Of a stretch of 64,000 bases of DNA, positions 54,690 through 63,895 are shown one piece after another. Position 1 is the stretch's first letter. Every line of letters begins with the position of its first letter. The translations under genes and the position numbers were made by a program. This DNA is from Bacteroidetes bacterium ADurb.Bin008 (GTDB taxonomy: Bacteria > Bacteroidota > Bacteroidia > Bacteroidales > Tenuifilaceae): positions 98,648 to 162,647 of the forward strand of contig MWFE01000065.1 of NCBI GenBank assembly GCA_002071445.1. The letters run 5' to 3'. Under the pieces are notes generated by a model that saw only the letters and a program-made list of their open reading frames with translations, did not search any database and was not told the DNA's origin.

Positions 54690-55556
54690 CTAAAAAACAA
54701 TGTACTGTTCGGGGTTAACCGGAGTGCCGTTGTGCCATAGTTCGAAGTGTAAATGGGGGCCTGTGGTCAGTTCGCCCGAATTCCCCACAATGGCAATGGC
54801 CTCACCGGTTCTAACTTTGGTACCTGCCAACTTAAGCAGCTTGCTGTTGTGCTTGTAAACGGAAAGAAGGTTTTTATCGTGCTGAATCTGAATAACATAT
54901 CCTGTCTCAAGTGTCCAACTCGATAGAATTACCGTTCCGTCGGCAATGGCAACTACAACTTCATTGGGCGGTGCAGCTATATCGACACCAAAATGGTTCT
55001 GCTGTATGTTAAATGAATTGGTAATCATGCCCTTTACAGGGGGGAAAAAATGTAAACTGGAAAGTTTCTCGTTTTCCGATTTCACCTCCATTAGGGAAAG
55101 GTTAAAAAGTTCCTCCTCCTCGATCTGTAACCTTAGAATTGAGTCCTCAACCGATCGCGTAAAGCTGATTTCTTTATACCTTACCGATGTGTCGGGGACG
55201 CTCTCAAGGTTGTTTGGATTCTCACCTTTTAGAATGGTATGCAGATTGGCAAGGTATATTTTCCACTGTTGCAATTCCCGTTCAAGGCTATCCACTTTCA
55301 GGGCGTTCTGCACCATAAATCTTCGCGTAGTTCCATCGGGATATCCGGGAATGAATTCGCGGATTGGGGTAAATGCAATCAGAACGGTAACGATTACGAT
55401 TAGGAGGATGGCCGTACCCCCAACAATTGAGATTACATTCAGGCGCGACAGTCGCATAAACCAAACCTCTTCAAACGACTGGTCGTTGTATATGCTCAGC
55501 CTGTACTTATTCTTAAGCTTATGAATGTATTTCGTATTCCCTTTACTATTCCCCAT
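54690..55556 (-). CDS. M23 family peptidase with intact metal site
   Basis: 288 residues. A cytoplasmic N-terminus with basic residues is followed by one membrane helix (about 38-62), a coiled coil (about 85-165) and a LytM domain. All catalytic residues are present: His188 and Asp192 (HFGVD), His236 (YKHNSKL), His268 and His270 (GPHLHFE). It likely cuts peptidoglycan cross-bridges, or regulates cell division like EnvC-type proteins. It has its own -7 box and lies 30 bases before dxr. Confidence 0.88.
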   Translation of the reverse strand: MGNSKGNTKYIHKLKNKYRLSIYNDQSFEEVWFMRLSRLNVISIVGGTAILLIVIVTVLIAFTPIREFIPGYPDGTTRRFMVQNALKVDSLERELQQWKIYLANLHTILKGENPNNLESVPDTSVRYKEISFTRSVEDSILRLQIEEEELFNLSLMEVKSENEKLSSLHFFPPVKGMITNSFNIQQNHFGVDIAAPPNEVVVAIADGTVILSSWTLETGYVIQIQHDKNLLSVYKHNSKLLKLAGTKVRTGEAIAIVGNSGELTTGPHLHFELWHNGTPVNPEQYIVF

Positions 55557-55576
55557 TATAGCCGAAAGAATTGTTG

Positions 55577-55584
55577 CAAAGATA
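55577..55584 (-). promoter_or_regulatory. -7 box of the M23-dxr-rseP genes
   Basis: Reads TATCTTTG on the minus strand, 20 bases before the ATG at 55556. Confidence 0.55.
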
Positions 55585-55759
55585 GCACTTTTTGGTTTAG
55601 TCTCCGAACGCAGAACGTTTTTATAAGCAATTAGAAAAAAATTGCAAGTCGGTGAGAAGCAGCTTAATAAACATAAATAATCATGATTTCTACATAGCCA
55701 AATTCATAAAATTGCAAGGTTTTTTTCCCATAACCTTTGTATATTGCCACCCGTTGTTG

Positions 55760-55767
55760 TATATTTG
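55760..55767 (+). promoter_or_regulatory. -7 box of the initiator tRNA
   Basis: TATATTTG lies 46 bases before the tRNA. Confidence 0.55.
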
Positions 55768-55813
55768 CACTCTGTTTTGAAAAAGATAGTTCTTAACATA
55801 CTAAACGACATAT

Positions 55814-55886
<73 letters not shown>

Positions 55887-55889
55887 CTA

Positions 55890-55927
55890 AAAAGCCCTGA
55901 TTTTCTTTTGAGAATCAGGGCTTTTGG
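55890..55927. terminator. Bidirectional terminator between tRNA and SiaC-like gene
   Basis: AAAAGCCCTGATT (55890-55902) pairs with AATCAGGGCTTTT (55913-55925). T-runs on both strands let it end both the tRNA transcript and the minus-strand SiaC-like transcript. Confidence 0.8.
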
Positions 55928-55946
55928 TTTAATATAAAGTGTAGTT

Positions 55947-56327
55947 TTAAAGTTCCAAAAGGTTGAATTCAACTTTTGGCACAAGGGTTTTGTAGTCATT
56001 CCCTGCGAAAAAGATATCCTCATCGTCCTCTTCGTAGTACCAATTGATTGTCACCGTCTTCCCCTCCTGAGCCGCAATGGTTTCAACTTTTTTCATAATA
56101 TCAAATATCCTTTTCGATGAGCTGGTATTGAAATATTCCAGTTTAAAATGAACCAAAGTGGTATTGCATGGCTCTTTGATATAGCTTTCAATCCAGTGAA
56201 TGATGGGCTGATAAAAATCGATTACATTTTCGGGTATCGATCTTCCCTCAAGTTTAATAATCCCATTTAAGTTGTCAAGCAATACGTAGGGAGTTGTAGA
56301 TGTTTCTTTTAACTCAAATTTTTGCAT
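55947..56327 (-). CDS. SiaC-family (DUF1987) regulatory phosphoprotein
   Basis: 126 residues. It has the core LEGRSIPENVIDFYQPIIHW, EYFNTSSSKRIFDIMKK and WYYEEDDEDIFFAGNDYKT. Thr68 sits exactly where SiaC is phosphorylated. It is the second gene of a pair with the SiaC-like gene at 56372-56878, 44 bases apart and both on the minus strand. It ends at a terminator shared with the tRNA. Probably a phospho-switch; partner unknown. Confidence 0.85.
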   Translation of the reverse strand: MQKFELKETSTTPYVLLDNLNGIIKLEGRSIPENVIDFYQPIIHWIESYIKEPCNTTLVHFKLEYFNTSSSKRIFDIMKKVETIAAQEGKTVTINWYYEEDDEDIFFAGNDYKTLVPKVEFNLLEL

Positions 56328-56371
56328 TATTCTTCTATTGAAATAAAAGTATTGATCATTGCATGAATACG

Positions 56372-56878
56372 TTAGTACTCTTCAACGATAGTATATTCTC
56401 CGCCATGGCCATTCCTTACAATGGCTTCCCAGTATCTGAAAGTGATAACGGCTTCACCCCCCGATTTTTTACTCTTAATTTTCAACTTACGCGTTTTTTG
56501 CTTCTCCATTTCCACCGGCTGATAATCCAAGGGAAGTTTAATCAACGACTCAAGGTCTTGTCCCAGTACCAGTATAGATTCATCATCTTCTTCGTACTTC
56601 CAGGTTATCTCCACTTTGTTCCCATCGTCTGCACATTTGTCGAGGAGTTTCATCATTTCACTTAGGTACTTATTGGTGCTGCTGTTGGAGTACTCCAGAA
56701 AAAAAATGGCGCGAGTTACCTCAGCGGGCTTCCTCACATAATTCTTAACCCAATCGATAAGGGGCTGCCAAAATGAAAAAACATCTTCGGATATGGACCT
56801 TCCCTCAACCTCAAGAAGGCCGTCCTCATTGAAGTTTACATATGGGCAGTCGCTTGTTTTATCAATTAAAATTCCCAT
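56372..56878 (-). CDS. Extended SiaC-like protein
   Basis: 168 residues. The first 125 follow the SiaC pattern (VEGRSISEDVFSFWQPLIDW, LEYSNSSTNKYLSEMMKLLD, WKYEEDDESILVLGQDLE). At the aligned phosphorylation site Ser66 replaces Thr. The last 45 residues, starting with a basic stretch (EKQKTRKLKIKSKK), are not found in the other three paralogs and end in EYTIVEEY. First gene of a two-SiaC pair, with a -7 box upstream. The basic extension might bind nucleic acid or a membrane; that is speculative. Confidence 0.8.
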   Translation of the reverse strand: MGILIDKTSDCPYVNFNEDGLLEVEGRSISEDVFSFWQPLIDWVKNYVRKPAEVTRAIFFLEYSNSSTNKYLSEMMKLLDKCADDGNKVEITWKYEEDDESILVLGQDLESLIKLPLDYQPVEMEKQKTRKLKIKSKKSGGEAVITFRYWEAIVRNGHGGEYTIVEEY

Positions 56879-56939
56879 TTTGAAACCGTAAAAAGTAAAA
56901 TCAGGGTATAAAGTTAAAATATTTAAACTTGTAATTTAG

Positions 56940-56947
56940 CAAATTTA
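56940..56947 (-). promoter_or_regulatory. -7 box of the SiaC-like pair
   Basis: Reads TAAATTTG on the minus strand, 61 bases before the ATG at 56878. Confidence 0.5.
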
Positions 56948-57080
56948 ACAAACCTTTGAAAAATATATTTGGGATTCCCTTTAGCTGCCTTCAATGATAA
57001 CATAAAAATTCCACTCACATAATTCGTTCATGGAAGGCAAATTCCCAAAGCTATAACATCTTTACAAAGATCGCAAAATT

Positions 57081-58526
57081 TCATTCCTCCGACTTTTCCA
57101 ATATCAGGGCTAATACCTCTTTAGGTTTTATAAGTCCCACAGCAAAAGCTAAAATTACACTAATGCCTAAAGAAGTGACGAGCCCAGTAAACCACTTGTC
57201 GAAATATCGCCAGCATATACATGAAATGGCAAAACTTCCAACCAAAAAAAGAACCATCGGCAAACCGTTAGATAAACGTAGTTTTATCTTAAAGGTTTTA
57301 ACCGACACCACCGTCTGCATTATGGCCATAAAAGCCTGCGTGGCTAAACTTGCCATGGCAGCGCCAACTACTTTGAACGAAGGAATTAAAAAAAGGTTTA
57401 AAGTTAAATTCAAAACGACCCCAATAAAAGAAATTATATTCAGCTGTTTCAGGCTGCCATTGGCGGTTAGCAGGGTACCAAAAATATAGGAAAGCGAAAT
57501 AAAAATAAACGAAACCATTAAAATGGCCAGTACGACCGACGATTCGGCAGCATGATGAACGTAAAGAGTATCCATTATGGGCTTGCGGAATAGAACACAC
57601 GCCAATGCAAGAGGAATAGATAATGCCATCAGCATGTTGAAGGCAAACCTCAGCAAGGGTGCAATGGATTCGTCAATTTTAATCATACGTGAGAAAATGG
57701 GCAACAACAGGCTGGCAAACAGGAATGGAATCATATTAGCCGCATCTAACAGCCTGAAAGCCTGTGCGTAAACTCCTGAATGAAGGCTGCCTTCGGGTAG
57801 AAGTCTTTCGAGCATAACACCGTCAACCCTATAGTATATCGACATGAGTAGCACCAAAATGGCGTACGGGTAGCTTTGCTTAAAAATGGCCATGAAAAAG
57901 ATTCTGTCGAATTTGGGTTTGAAAAATGCGGATTTGGTCCATACAATTGCAAACGATAATAGCGCCGTTATAATGTAGGCCAAAGTCTGGGCATACACAA
58001 ACCACTCAATTTTAAACTGATGCCTGTAAGGCCCCCATAGTAAAAATCCGCATAGGATGATCATGAACACTCTATCGGCAACCGAAACAACGCTATCGGT
58101 TTTAAACAGCTGCAACCCGCTGATATTACTCCTTAAGTACAGGATAAAGCTGGATAGAAACTGGTTGAATGCTAAAAACCCTAAAACCCAAAGCTGACGT
58201 CCGCCATATCCAACGAAGATGGCCAATGTAAAGCTGACAACAAAGTAAACCACTGCCATCATCAGCTTAATTACAAACATACTGGAGAAGTATCGAGGCA
58301 AAAGCTGCGAATGGCGGCTAATCTCACGGTTATTAAAATTGGTCAGCCCGAAATCAAGAACGATATTGAGAAGAATGGACAGATTGAAAAGGGCAAAAAA
58401 CAAGCCGTACTCCGATGCACCAACCACATTCTGGACAGTACGATCTATCCCAAAGATCCAAAACGGCTTAACTATTAGGTTAAGCGACAGCAGAAGAATC
58501 AGGCTGGTAATAAACTTTCTTTTCAC
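57081..58526 (-). CDS. Oligosaccharide flippase (Wzx/MATE-like)
   Basis: 481 residues with about 12-14 hydrophobic segments, GTG start (MKRKFITSLILLLS). Resembles polysaccharide biosynthesis flippases: GASEYGLFFALFNLSILLNI near the N-terminus and multiple MSFIFISLSYIFGTLLTANG-like helices. It would move lipid-linked sugars across the inner membrane. The neighbouring glycosyltransferase gene is divergent and probably works in the same pathway. No other capsule genes are present. Confidence 0.85.
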   Translation of the reverse strand: MKRKFITSLILLLSLNLIVKPFWIFGIDRTVQNVVGASEYGLFFALFNLSILLNIVLDFGLTNFNNREISRHSQLLPRYFSSMFVIKLMMAVVYFVVSFTLAIFVGYGGRQLWVLGFLAFNQFLSSFILYLRSNISGLQLFKTDSVVSVADRVFMIILCGFLLWGPYRHQFKIEWFVYAQTLAYIITALLSFAIVWTKSAFFKPKFDRIFFMAIFKQSYPYAILVLLMSIYYRVDGVMLERLLPEGSLHSGVYAQAFRLLDAANMIPFLFASLLLPIFSRMIKIDESIAPLLRFAFNMLMALSIPLALACVLFRKPIMDTLYVHHAAESSVVLAILMVSFIFISLSYIFGTLLTANGSLKQLNIISFIGVVLNLTLNLFLIPSFKVVGAAMASLATQAFMAIMQTVVSVKTFKIKLRLSNGLPMVLFLVGSFAISCICWRYFDKWFTGLVTSLGISVILAFAVGLIKPKEVLALILEKSEE

Positions 58527-58543
58527 TGGCTCAAAATATCCGT

Positions 58544-58551
58544 CAAATGTA
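58544..58551 (-). promoter_or_regulatory. -7 box of the flippase gene
   Basis: Reads TACATTTG on the minus strand, 17 bases before the GTG start. A second match, TAATTTTG, lies at 58562-58569. Confidence 0.5.
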
Positions 58552-58650
58552 ATAAAACAGCCAAAATTAAAAGGATTTTAAATGATTTCAATTCAAATAA
58601 ATCATTGATAATAAAAATTGTGGTAATTTGCGATGCCAAAATTTAGGACA

Positions 58651-59793
58651 ATGACCATAGCAGTAAACGCTCGTTTCCTGATCAAGAATAAATTGGAGGG
58701 CATTGGATGGTTCACCTACGAAACTTTTTACAGAATCGCCAGAGCGCATCCCGAGCATCAATTCCTTTTCCTCTTCGACAGGAAGCCCGATGTGGAGTTC
58801 ATTTTTGCATCCAACGTAAAGCCCGTGATACTGTTTCCCCCCGCAAGGCATCCTTTTCTTTGGTACATCTGGTTTGAATGGTCGGTTTGCCGTTTTTTAA
58901 AAAAGCACAAGCCCGATCTTTTTATTTCGCCCGACGGGTATCTGCCGTTGCGTTCGTCAATACCGTCAATTGCCGTAATACACGACATAAATTTTTTTCA
59001 TCATGCCGAAGGCCTTCCCCTCATAACGCGAAGGTACTTTAACCATTTCTTCCCTAAATTCGCTCAAAAGGCTACCCGGCTCGTAACGGTCAGCGAGTAC
59101 TCAAAAAACGATATTGTAAATAATTTCAACGTGCCGGCAAAGAAAGTTGACGTGGTGTACAATGGTGCAAACACCAAGTTCAAACCCCTTGCAGAAGATG
59201 CAAAAACAAGGGTCAGAGACACTTATTCGCACGGGAAACAGTATTTCGTATTTGTGGGAGCACTCAATCCCCGCAAGAATGTTGGCAGATTGCTAAGGGC
59301 ATTTGACCTGTTCAAGAAGGAGAGCGGGCTGGATTATTCGCTGGTCATTGTGGGCGAAAAGATGTTTTTAACCCATGATATAACTGTAGCTTACAACTCC
59401 ATGGTTTTTAAGGATGATGTAATCTTTACCGGAAGACTTGAGGTTGAGGAACTTTGCAAGGTAGTTGGCGCCGCAACGGCCATGACTTTTGTTCCATACT
59501 TCGAAGGATTTGGGATACCCATGCTTGAAGCCATGTACTGCGACGTTCCCCTGATTGCCTCCGACAGAACTTCAATGCCCGAAATTGCCGGTGACGCTGC
59601 ATACTACATTGACCCATTCTCAGTGGAATCAATTGCTCATGCCATGAAGTTGGTGGCAACCGACCATAAACTTCGCGATGCATTGGTAGCGGCAGCGCAA
59701 AAACGCCGTCAACTGTTCTCGTGGGATTTAACTGCAGGGAAACTGTTCAATACCATTGAGCGCGTACTTAAAGAGACAACGGAAAATGCTTAA
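58651..59793 (+). CDS. Glycosyltransferase, GT4 type
   Basis: 380 residues, GT-B fold. The GT4 C-terminal half has [20 protein letters not shown], then [20 protein letters not shown] with the EX7E-type Glu pair and [18 protein letters not shown]. It transfers a sugar from a nucleotide donor; acceptor unknown. The N-terminus may start at ATG 58633. The last eight bases overlap rnhB. It is divergent from the flippase gene. Confidence 0.88.
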   Translation: MTIAVNARFLIKNKLEGIGWFTYETFYRIARAHPEHQFLFLFDRKPDVEFIFASNVKPVILFPPARHPFLWYIWFEWSVCRFLKKHKPDLFISPDGYLPLRSSIPSIAVIHDINFFHHAEGLPLITRRYFNHFFPKFAQKATRLVTVSEYSKNDIVNNFNVPAKKVDVVYNGANTKFKPLAEDAKTRVRDTYSHGKQYFVFVGALNPRKNVGRLLRAFDLFKKESGLDYSLVIVGEKMFLTHDITVAYNSMVFKDDVIFTGRLEVEELCKVVGAATAMTFVPYFEGFGIPMLEAMYCDVPLIASDRTSMPEIAGDAAYYIDPFSVESIAHAMKLVATDHKLRDALVAAAQKRRQLFSWDLTAGKLFNTIERVLKETTENA

Positions 59794-60388
59794 ACCCTGG
59801 TTACTGAAAGGAAGAGTAGAGACAGGTTGCGATGAGGCAGGCAGGGGATGCCTTGCCGGCCCGGTGTGTGCCGCTGCTGTTATTCTCCCTCACAACTACC
59901 TAAACCCCGATCTAAACGACTCCAAACAGCTTTCAGCTAAACAAAGGCAACAGTTAAGGCATGAAATAGAAAAAAATGCCATCGCTTTTGCCATTGGTGT
60001 TGCCACGAACGAGGAGATTGACAGGATGAATATTCTTAATGCTTCAATTCTGGCAATGCATAGGGCCATCGAGGGGCTGTCTGTTACCCCGGAATTTTTA
60101 CTTATCGATGGCAACCGTTTTAAACCCTTTCCGCATATTTCTCACAAATGCATTGTGAAGGGAGATGCACAGTTTATGGCCATTGCAGCCGCGTCAATCC
60201 TAGCAAAAACGTACAGGGATGAAGTAATGACTTCACTATCAACCCGCTTTTCAAAATATGGATGGGATAAGAACAAAGGATACCCCACTGAACAACATAG
60301 GAATGCCATAAAACAGTATGGTTTAACGCCTTACCACAGGAGGTCGTTCAAGCTAACCGAAACGCAGATGAATCTTCATTTTGGTTAA
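59786..60388 (+). CDS. rnhB: Ribonuclease HII
   Basis: 200 residues. Cuts RNA in RNA-DNA hybrids at ribonucleotides. Metal-binding Asp16 and Glu17 lie in [15 protein letters not shown], a further Asp in LLIDGNRF, and the [21 protein letters not shown] helix is characteristic. It overlaps the glycosyltransferase end by eight bases. The frame is also open from an upstream position at 59756, but ATG 59786 gives normal RNase HII length. Confidence 0.95.
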   Translation: MLKPWLLKGRVETGCDEAGRGCLAGPVCAAAVILPHNYLNPDLNDSKQLSAKQRQQLRHEIEKNAIAFAIGVATNEEIDRMNILNASILAMHRAIEGLSVTPEFLLIDGNRFKPFPHISHKCIVKGDAQFMAIAAASILAKTYRDEVMTSLSTRFSKYGWDKNKGYPTEQHRNAIKQYGLTPYHRRSFKLTETQMNLHFG

Positions 60389-60529
60389 TATTAAAAAAAA
60401 TTTGACTTAAGTAAACAATTCGCTATCATTGCATAGTCAAGAGTTAAACAAATTTTCAATTGATAAACCAACAAGTTGAAATGATATCTAAAGAGATAAA
60501 TTTTTATACCTTAATTAAAATAATAAACA

Positions 60530-62704
60530 ATGAAACGATTTAGCTTACTATTCTTAGGTGCAGTACTGCTGCTCGCACCCTTATCAAGGGCTGATGAGGG
60601 GATGTGGCTTCTCCCCTTGCTACAAAAGTATAACATTGCCACCATGCAATCCATGGGGCTAAAACTTTCTGCTGAAGACATTTACAGCGTAAATCACTCC
60701 AGTATTAAGGATGCCATTGTAATGTTCGGGCGCGGTTGTACCGGTGAGGTCATATCAAGCCAGGGTCTTGTGCTCACCAATCACCATTGTGGCTACGGAG
60801 CCATTCAAAGCCACAGCAGCGTGGAGCACGACTACCTGAAGGATGGGTTTTGGGCCATGAGCATGGAAGAAGAAATACCAACTCCCGGATTATCGGTTAC
60901 TTTTCTCGTTCGTATTGAAGACGTTACTGATGTAATGAACAACATGCTGCAAGGCAGAATTACAGAAAGTGAGCGAGCAAAGATCATTGAGGCGGTAGGG
61001 GACAGCCTTTCAGCCGAAGCCACCAAGGATACTCACTACTACGCATTGGTACAAAGTTTTTACGGCGGAAATGCATTCTACCTATTGGTTTACGAAACTT
61101 TCAACGATGTACGCATGGTAGGGGCACCTCCTTCATCCATCGGGAAATTTGGCGCCGACACAGACAACTGGATATGGCCCAGGCATACCGGCGATTTCTC
61201 GCTTTTCAGAATTTATGCAGATAAGGATAATAAACCTGCCAAATATTCGCCAGACAACGTTCCTTACAAACCCAAACACCACCTGCCAATATCCATAAAA
61301 GATTTGGAAAAGGGTGATTTTGCCATGGTTTTAGGCTATCCCGGCAGCACCACAAGGTACATGACATCGTGGGAAGTAGAGGAATCGGAAAAAATAACCA
61401 ACAGTAATAGGGCATATATCAGAGGAATCAAGCAGGATATAATCCTTGAGGACATGCTGGCCAGCGATGAGGTTAGGATTAAGTATGCCTCTAAGTATTC
61501 GGGAAGCTCCAACTACTGGAAACATTCCATTGGACAAAATCAGGCGTTGAAACGTCTTCATGTAAAGTCCAGCAAGGAGAAATCGGAAGCGGAGTTTTTG
61601 AAGTGGCTTGATGGCAATGGCAAAAGAAAAGAAGCCTATGGAGAGGCTCTTCCTCTCATTAGGGATGCAGTAAAGGGACGTAGAGACTATGTTCACGCTA
61701 ATCAGTATTTGCTCGAGACCCTTTACATGGGCACTGAAATCATAGGCCTGGCCTCAAGGGCAAATGATTTTTACAAATATTTGAACGAAGGCCAGGAAAA
61801 GATTAGCGATGATGAAAAAGAGAAAGAAATGGCGAAAAGGGTTAACAGGTTTAAAGAATCGGCCAAGGCATTTTACAAAAACTACAACTGCCCAACCGAC
61901 AAGAAGGTGGCCAAAGCGATGTTTAAACTCTTTAATGACAACGTTTCAAAGGAGTTGCAGCCAGAGCTGTTCAACATAATCAGAACAGATTACAATGGCA
62001 ATTTCGATGAGTACATTGACAATCTGTACGACAAATCCATATTCGCCGATTCGGTTAAACTGTGGGCATTCCTCGAAAACCCCTCGGCCGAGTCTCTTAA
62101 AAACGATCCTGCGTTTTACGCCGCCACTTCAATAGGCAAAACAAGGGAGAGCTATTCTGAGAAGATTGGCTTTTTTAACGATAACTATAAAAAGGGGCAT
62201 CGTCTGTACGTTGCCGGAATCATGGAGAAGAATGAGGGTAAACCAAAATATCCCGATGCCAACTTCTCCATGCGGTTGACCTATGGCAAAGTATTGGATT
62301 ACTATCCCAAGGATGCCGTACATTACAATTACATTACTACGCTGAAAGGGGTAATGGAGAAGGAAGACCCTGACAACTGGGAATTTGTTGTACCCGACAA
62401 GCTAAAAGATCTTTTCGAGTCGAAGAATTTTGGCCCATACGCCATGAAGAATGGGGAAATGCCTGTTAACTTTATTACGAACAACGACATCACAGGCGGG
62501 AATTCAGGCAGCCCTGTGATTAATGCAAAAGGCGAATTGATAGGGTGTGCATTCGACGGGAATTGGGAAGCCATGAGCGGCGACATTATTTTTGAGCCTG
62601 ATTATCAGCGCTGCATCAGTGTGGATATCCGTTATGTACTATTCATTATCGACAAGTATGCCGGAGCCAAGCGGCTGATCGATGAAATGACCATAGCCCG
62701 TTAA
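60530..62704 (+). CDS. dpp7: S46 family dipeptidyl-peptidase, DPP7-like
   Basis: 724 residues. A signal peptide (about 1-21) places it in the periplasm, where it removes dipeptides from oligopeptides. The serine-protease triad is visible: His in VLTNHHCGYGAI (85/86), an Asp in the GADTDNWIWPRHTGDF region, and Ser659 in GGNSGSPVINAKGEL. Residue 677 in AFDGNWEAMSGD is Gly. In Porphyromonas DPP7 this position is Gly (hydrophobic P1), whereas in DPP11 it is Arg (acidic P1). A DPP7-type specificity is therefore inferred. A stable hairpin follows the stop. Confidence 0.9.
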   Translation: MKRFSLLFLGAVLLLAPLSRADEGMWLLPLLQKYNIATMQSMGLKLSAEDIYSVNHSSIKDAIVMFGRGCTGEVISSQGLVLTNHHCGYGAIQSHSSVEHDYLKDGFWAMSMEEEIPTPGLSVTFLVRIEDVTDVMNNMLQGRITESERAKIIEAVGDSLSAEATKDTHYYALVQSFYGGNAFYLLVYETFNDVRMVGAPPSSIGKFGADTDNWIWPRHTGDFSLFRIYADKDNKPAKYSPDNVPYKPKHHLPISIKDLEKGDFAMVLGYPGSTTRYMTSWEVEESEKITNSNRAYIRGIKQDIILEDMLASDEVRIKYASKYSGSSNYWKHSIGQNQALKRLHVKSSKEKSEAEFLKWLDGNGKRKEAYGEALPLIRDAVKGRRDYVHANQYLLETLYMGTEIIGLASRANDFYKYLNEGQEKISDDEKEKEMAKRVNRFKESAKAFYKNYNCPTDKKVAKAMFKLFNDNVSKELQPELFNIIRTDYNGNFDEYIDNLYDKSIFADSVKLWAFLENPSAESLKNDPAFYAATSIGKTRESYSEKIGFFNDNYKKGHRLYVAGIMEKNEGKPKYPDANFSMRLTYGKVLDYYPKDAVHYNYITTLKGVMEKEDPDNWEFVVPDKLKDLFESKNFGPYAMKNGEMPVNFITNNDITGGNSGSPVINAKGELIGCAFDGNWEAMSGDIIFEPDYQRCISVDIRYVLFIIDKYAGAKRLIDEMTIAR

Positions 62705-62726
62705 GATATTCTCTAACTAAACTTTA

Positions 62727-62773
62727 GGATTGTTAAGTGGTGTTCCTTAGACAGGCACGCCACTTAGCAATTC
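62727..62773. repeat. Long imperfect hairpin after the peptidase gene
   Basis: GGATTGTTAAGTGG (62727-62740) pairs with CCACTTAGCAATTC (62760-62773) with two G:T pairs and a 19-base loop. Thirteen bases later there is a run of T, so this may be a weak terminator or an mRNA-stabilising structure. Confidence 0.5.
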
Positions 62774-62831
62774 TAAATAGCGTTTTTTGTGAAAAAAAAG
62801 GGCAATTGGTGTTTCTTTTATAATTTTTAAC

Positions 62832-62839
62832 TATTTTTG
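62832..62839 (+). promoter_or_regulatory. -7 box of the SiaB-SiaC operon
   Basis: TATTTTTG lies 25 bases before the GTG start at 62865. Confidence 0.5.
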
Positions 62840-62864
62840 GTACTGTTTAAATAAACAGATTTCG

Positions 62865-63371
62865 GTGTCAAATCGCGAGAATATTCTTGGTCATTACGGT
62901 CCGCTAAGCTATGATGAGATAGGCTTTCTGCTCAACCGTATGTCGGCCTATGTCGATAGACAGGGGATGAATATTACCATCAAAAAAAAGGTGTATTCTG
63001 CCATGGTCGAAAGCCTTGAGAATGTGTACAAGCATCAGGATATTATCAATGGGGATACTGAATATCAACCGCGTTTTACCCTTTATTTGGACAACAAGTG
63101 TTTTTCCATGTTTGTTTCAAACTCCGTGCTGAACAGCAAGACAGCATCGCTAAAGGAACGTTTAGATAAGGTTAATCAACTTGACCTAAAGGGACTCAAG
63201 GAGTTATATAAGCAAACCATACTTAGCGGTAATGTTTCTCCCAAAGGAGGAGCCGGATTGGGCATCATTAATATTGCCAAAGTTTCTGAGAATAAAATAG
63301 GATATAATTTTGAGCCAATTGATACTGATTATGCCTATTTTACAATTAACATTGAGATTTCTCATAAATAA
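62865..63371 (+). CDS. SiaB-family (DUF6272) protein kinase
   Basis: 168 residues, GTG start. Belongs to the GHKL-ATPase-type kinases that phosphorylate SiaC. The N box is MVESLENVYKHQD with Glu49 and Asn53; the G-rich box is GGAGLGIINIAK at about 144. No membrane or sensor domain is present. It is followed 21 bases later by a SiaC-like gene, as in siaBC pairs, but no SiaA phosphatase or GGDEF gene follows. Confidence 0.85.
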   Translation: MSNRENILGHYGPLSYDEIGFLLNRMSAYVDRQGMNITIKKKVYSAMVESLENVYKHQDIINGDTEYQPRFTLYLDNKCFSMFVSNSVLNSKTASLKERLDKVNQLDLKGLKELYKQTILSGNVSPKGGAGLGIINIAKVSENKIGYNFEPIDTDYAYFTINIEISHK

Positions 63372-63392
63372 ATCTGTAAACTTTATTGACAT

Positions 63393-63791
63393 ATGGGCCC
63401 ACTCAACATAGAACCGACAGAATTCACACCCAAAATTAACTTCGATCCGGAAAGCAGTACTTTTGAAATATCCGGATTCTCACGTCCTGAGAATGTCATT
63501 GGGTTTTACAGGCCGATACTCAAATGGCTGGAAGAATATAACGAAAAGGTTCTCAGCCAAAATATCACCTTCGAAAAGAGCTTGCTCACCATAAATCTTA
63601 AAATGACCTATTTCAACTCTGCCTCTTCGAAATTCCTGTTGGATATTCTGTTGGAGTTTATGAAATTTCACTCCAAAGGCAATAAAGTGGAGATAAACTG
63701 GTACTACGAGGATGGAGATGATGAAATACTGGAATCGGGAGAAGAAATGGCGGATATGCTGGGATATACTTTCAATTTAATACCTTACTAA
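63393..63791 (+). CDS. SiaC-family (DUF1987) regulatory phosphoprotein
   Basis: 132 residues. Core FEISGFSRPENVIGFYRPIL, MTYFNSASSKFLLDILLE and WYYEDGDDEILESGEEM. At the phosphorylation position it has Ser76 (NSASS) instead of the NTSSS form. It is paired with the SiaB-like kinase upstream, so this is the paralog with the clearest cognate kinase. It ends before a strong terminator. Confidence 0.85.
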   Translation: MGPLNIEPTEFTPKINFDPESSTFEISGFSRPENVIGFYRPILKWLEEYNEKVLSQNITFEKSLLTINLKMTYFNSASSKFLLDILLEFMKFHSKGNKVEINWYYEDGDDEILESGEEMADMLGYTFNLIPY

Positions 63792-63814
63792 CCCCAACCA
63801 ACCTAAACCTGAGT

Positions 63815-63848
63815 AGAGGGTCATATAACAATATGGCCCTCTTTTTTT
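63815..63848 (+). terminator. Intrinsic terminator of the SiaB-SiaC operon
   Basis: AGAGGGTCATAT (63815-63826) pairs with ATATGGCCCTCT (63831-63842) with one T:G pair and an AACA loop, followed by a T-run to 63848. Confidence 0.85.
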
Positions 63849-63862
63849 ATAAAATTAAAAAA

Positions 63863-63895
63863 TACGTTCGTCAACTTTTTCCCTACGTTCGTCAA
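63863..63895. promoter_or_regulatory. Direct repeat with 21-base period, possible LytTR operator
   Basis: TACGTTCGTCAA occurs at 63863-63874 and again at 63884-63895, exactly 21 bases apart (two helical turns). Spaced direct repeats of this size are typical sites of LytTR-type response regulators. A gene controlled by it would lie beyond the right edge. Confidence 0.45.
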
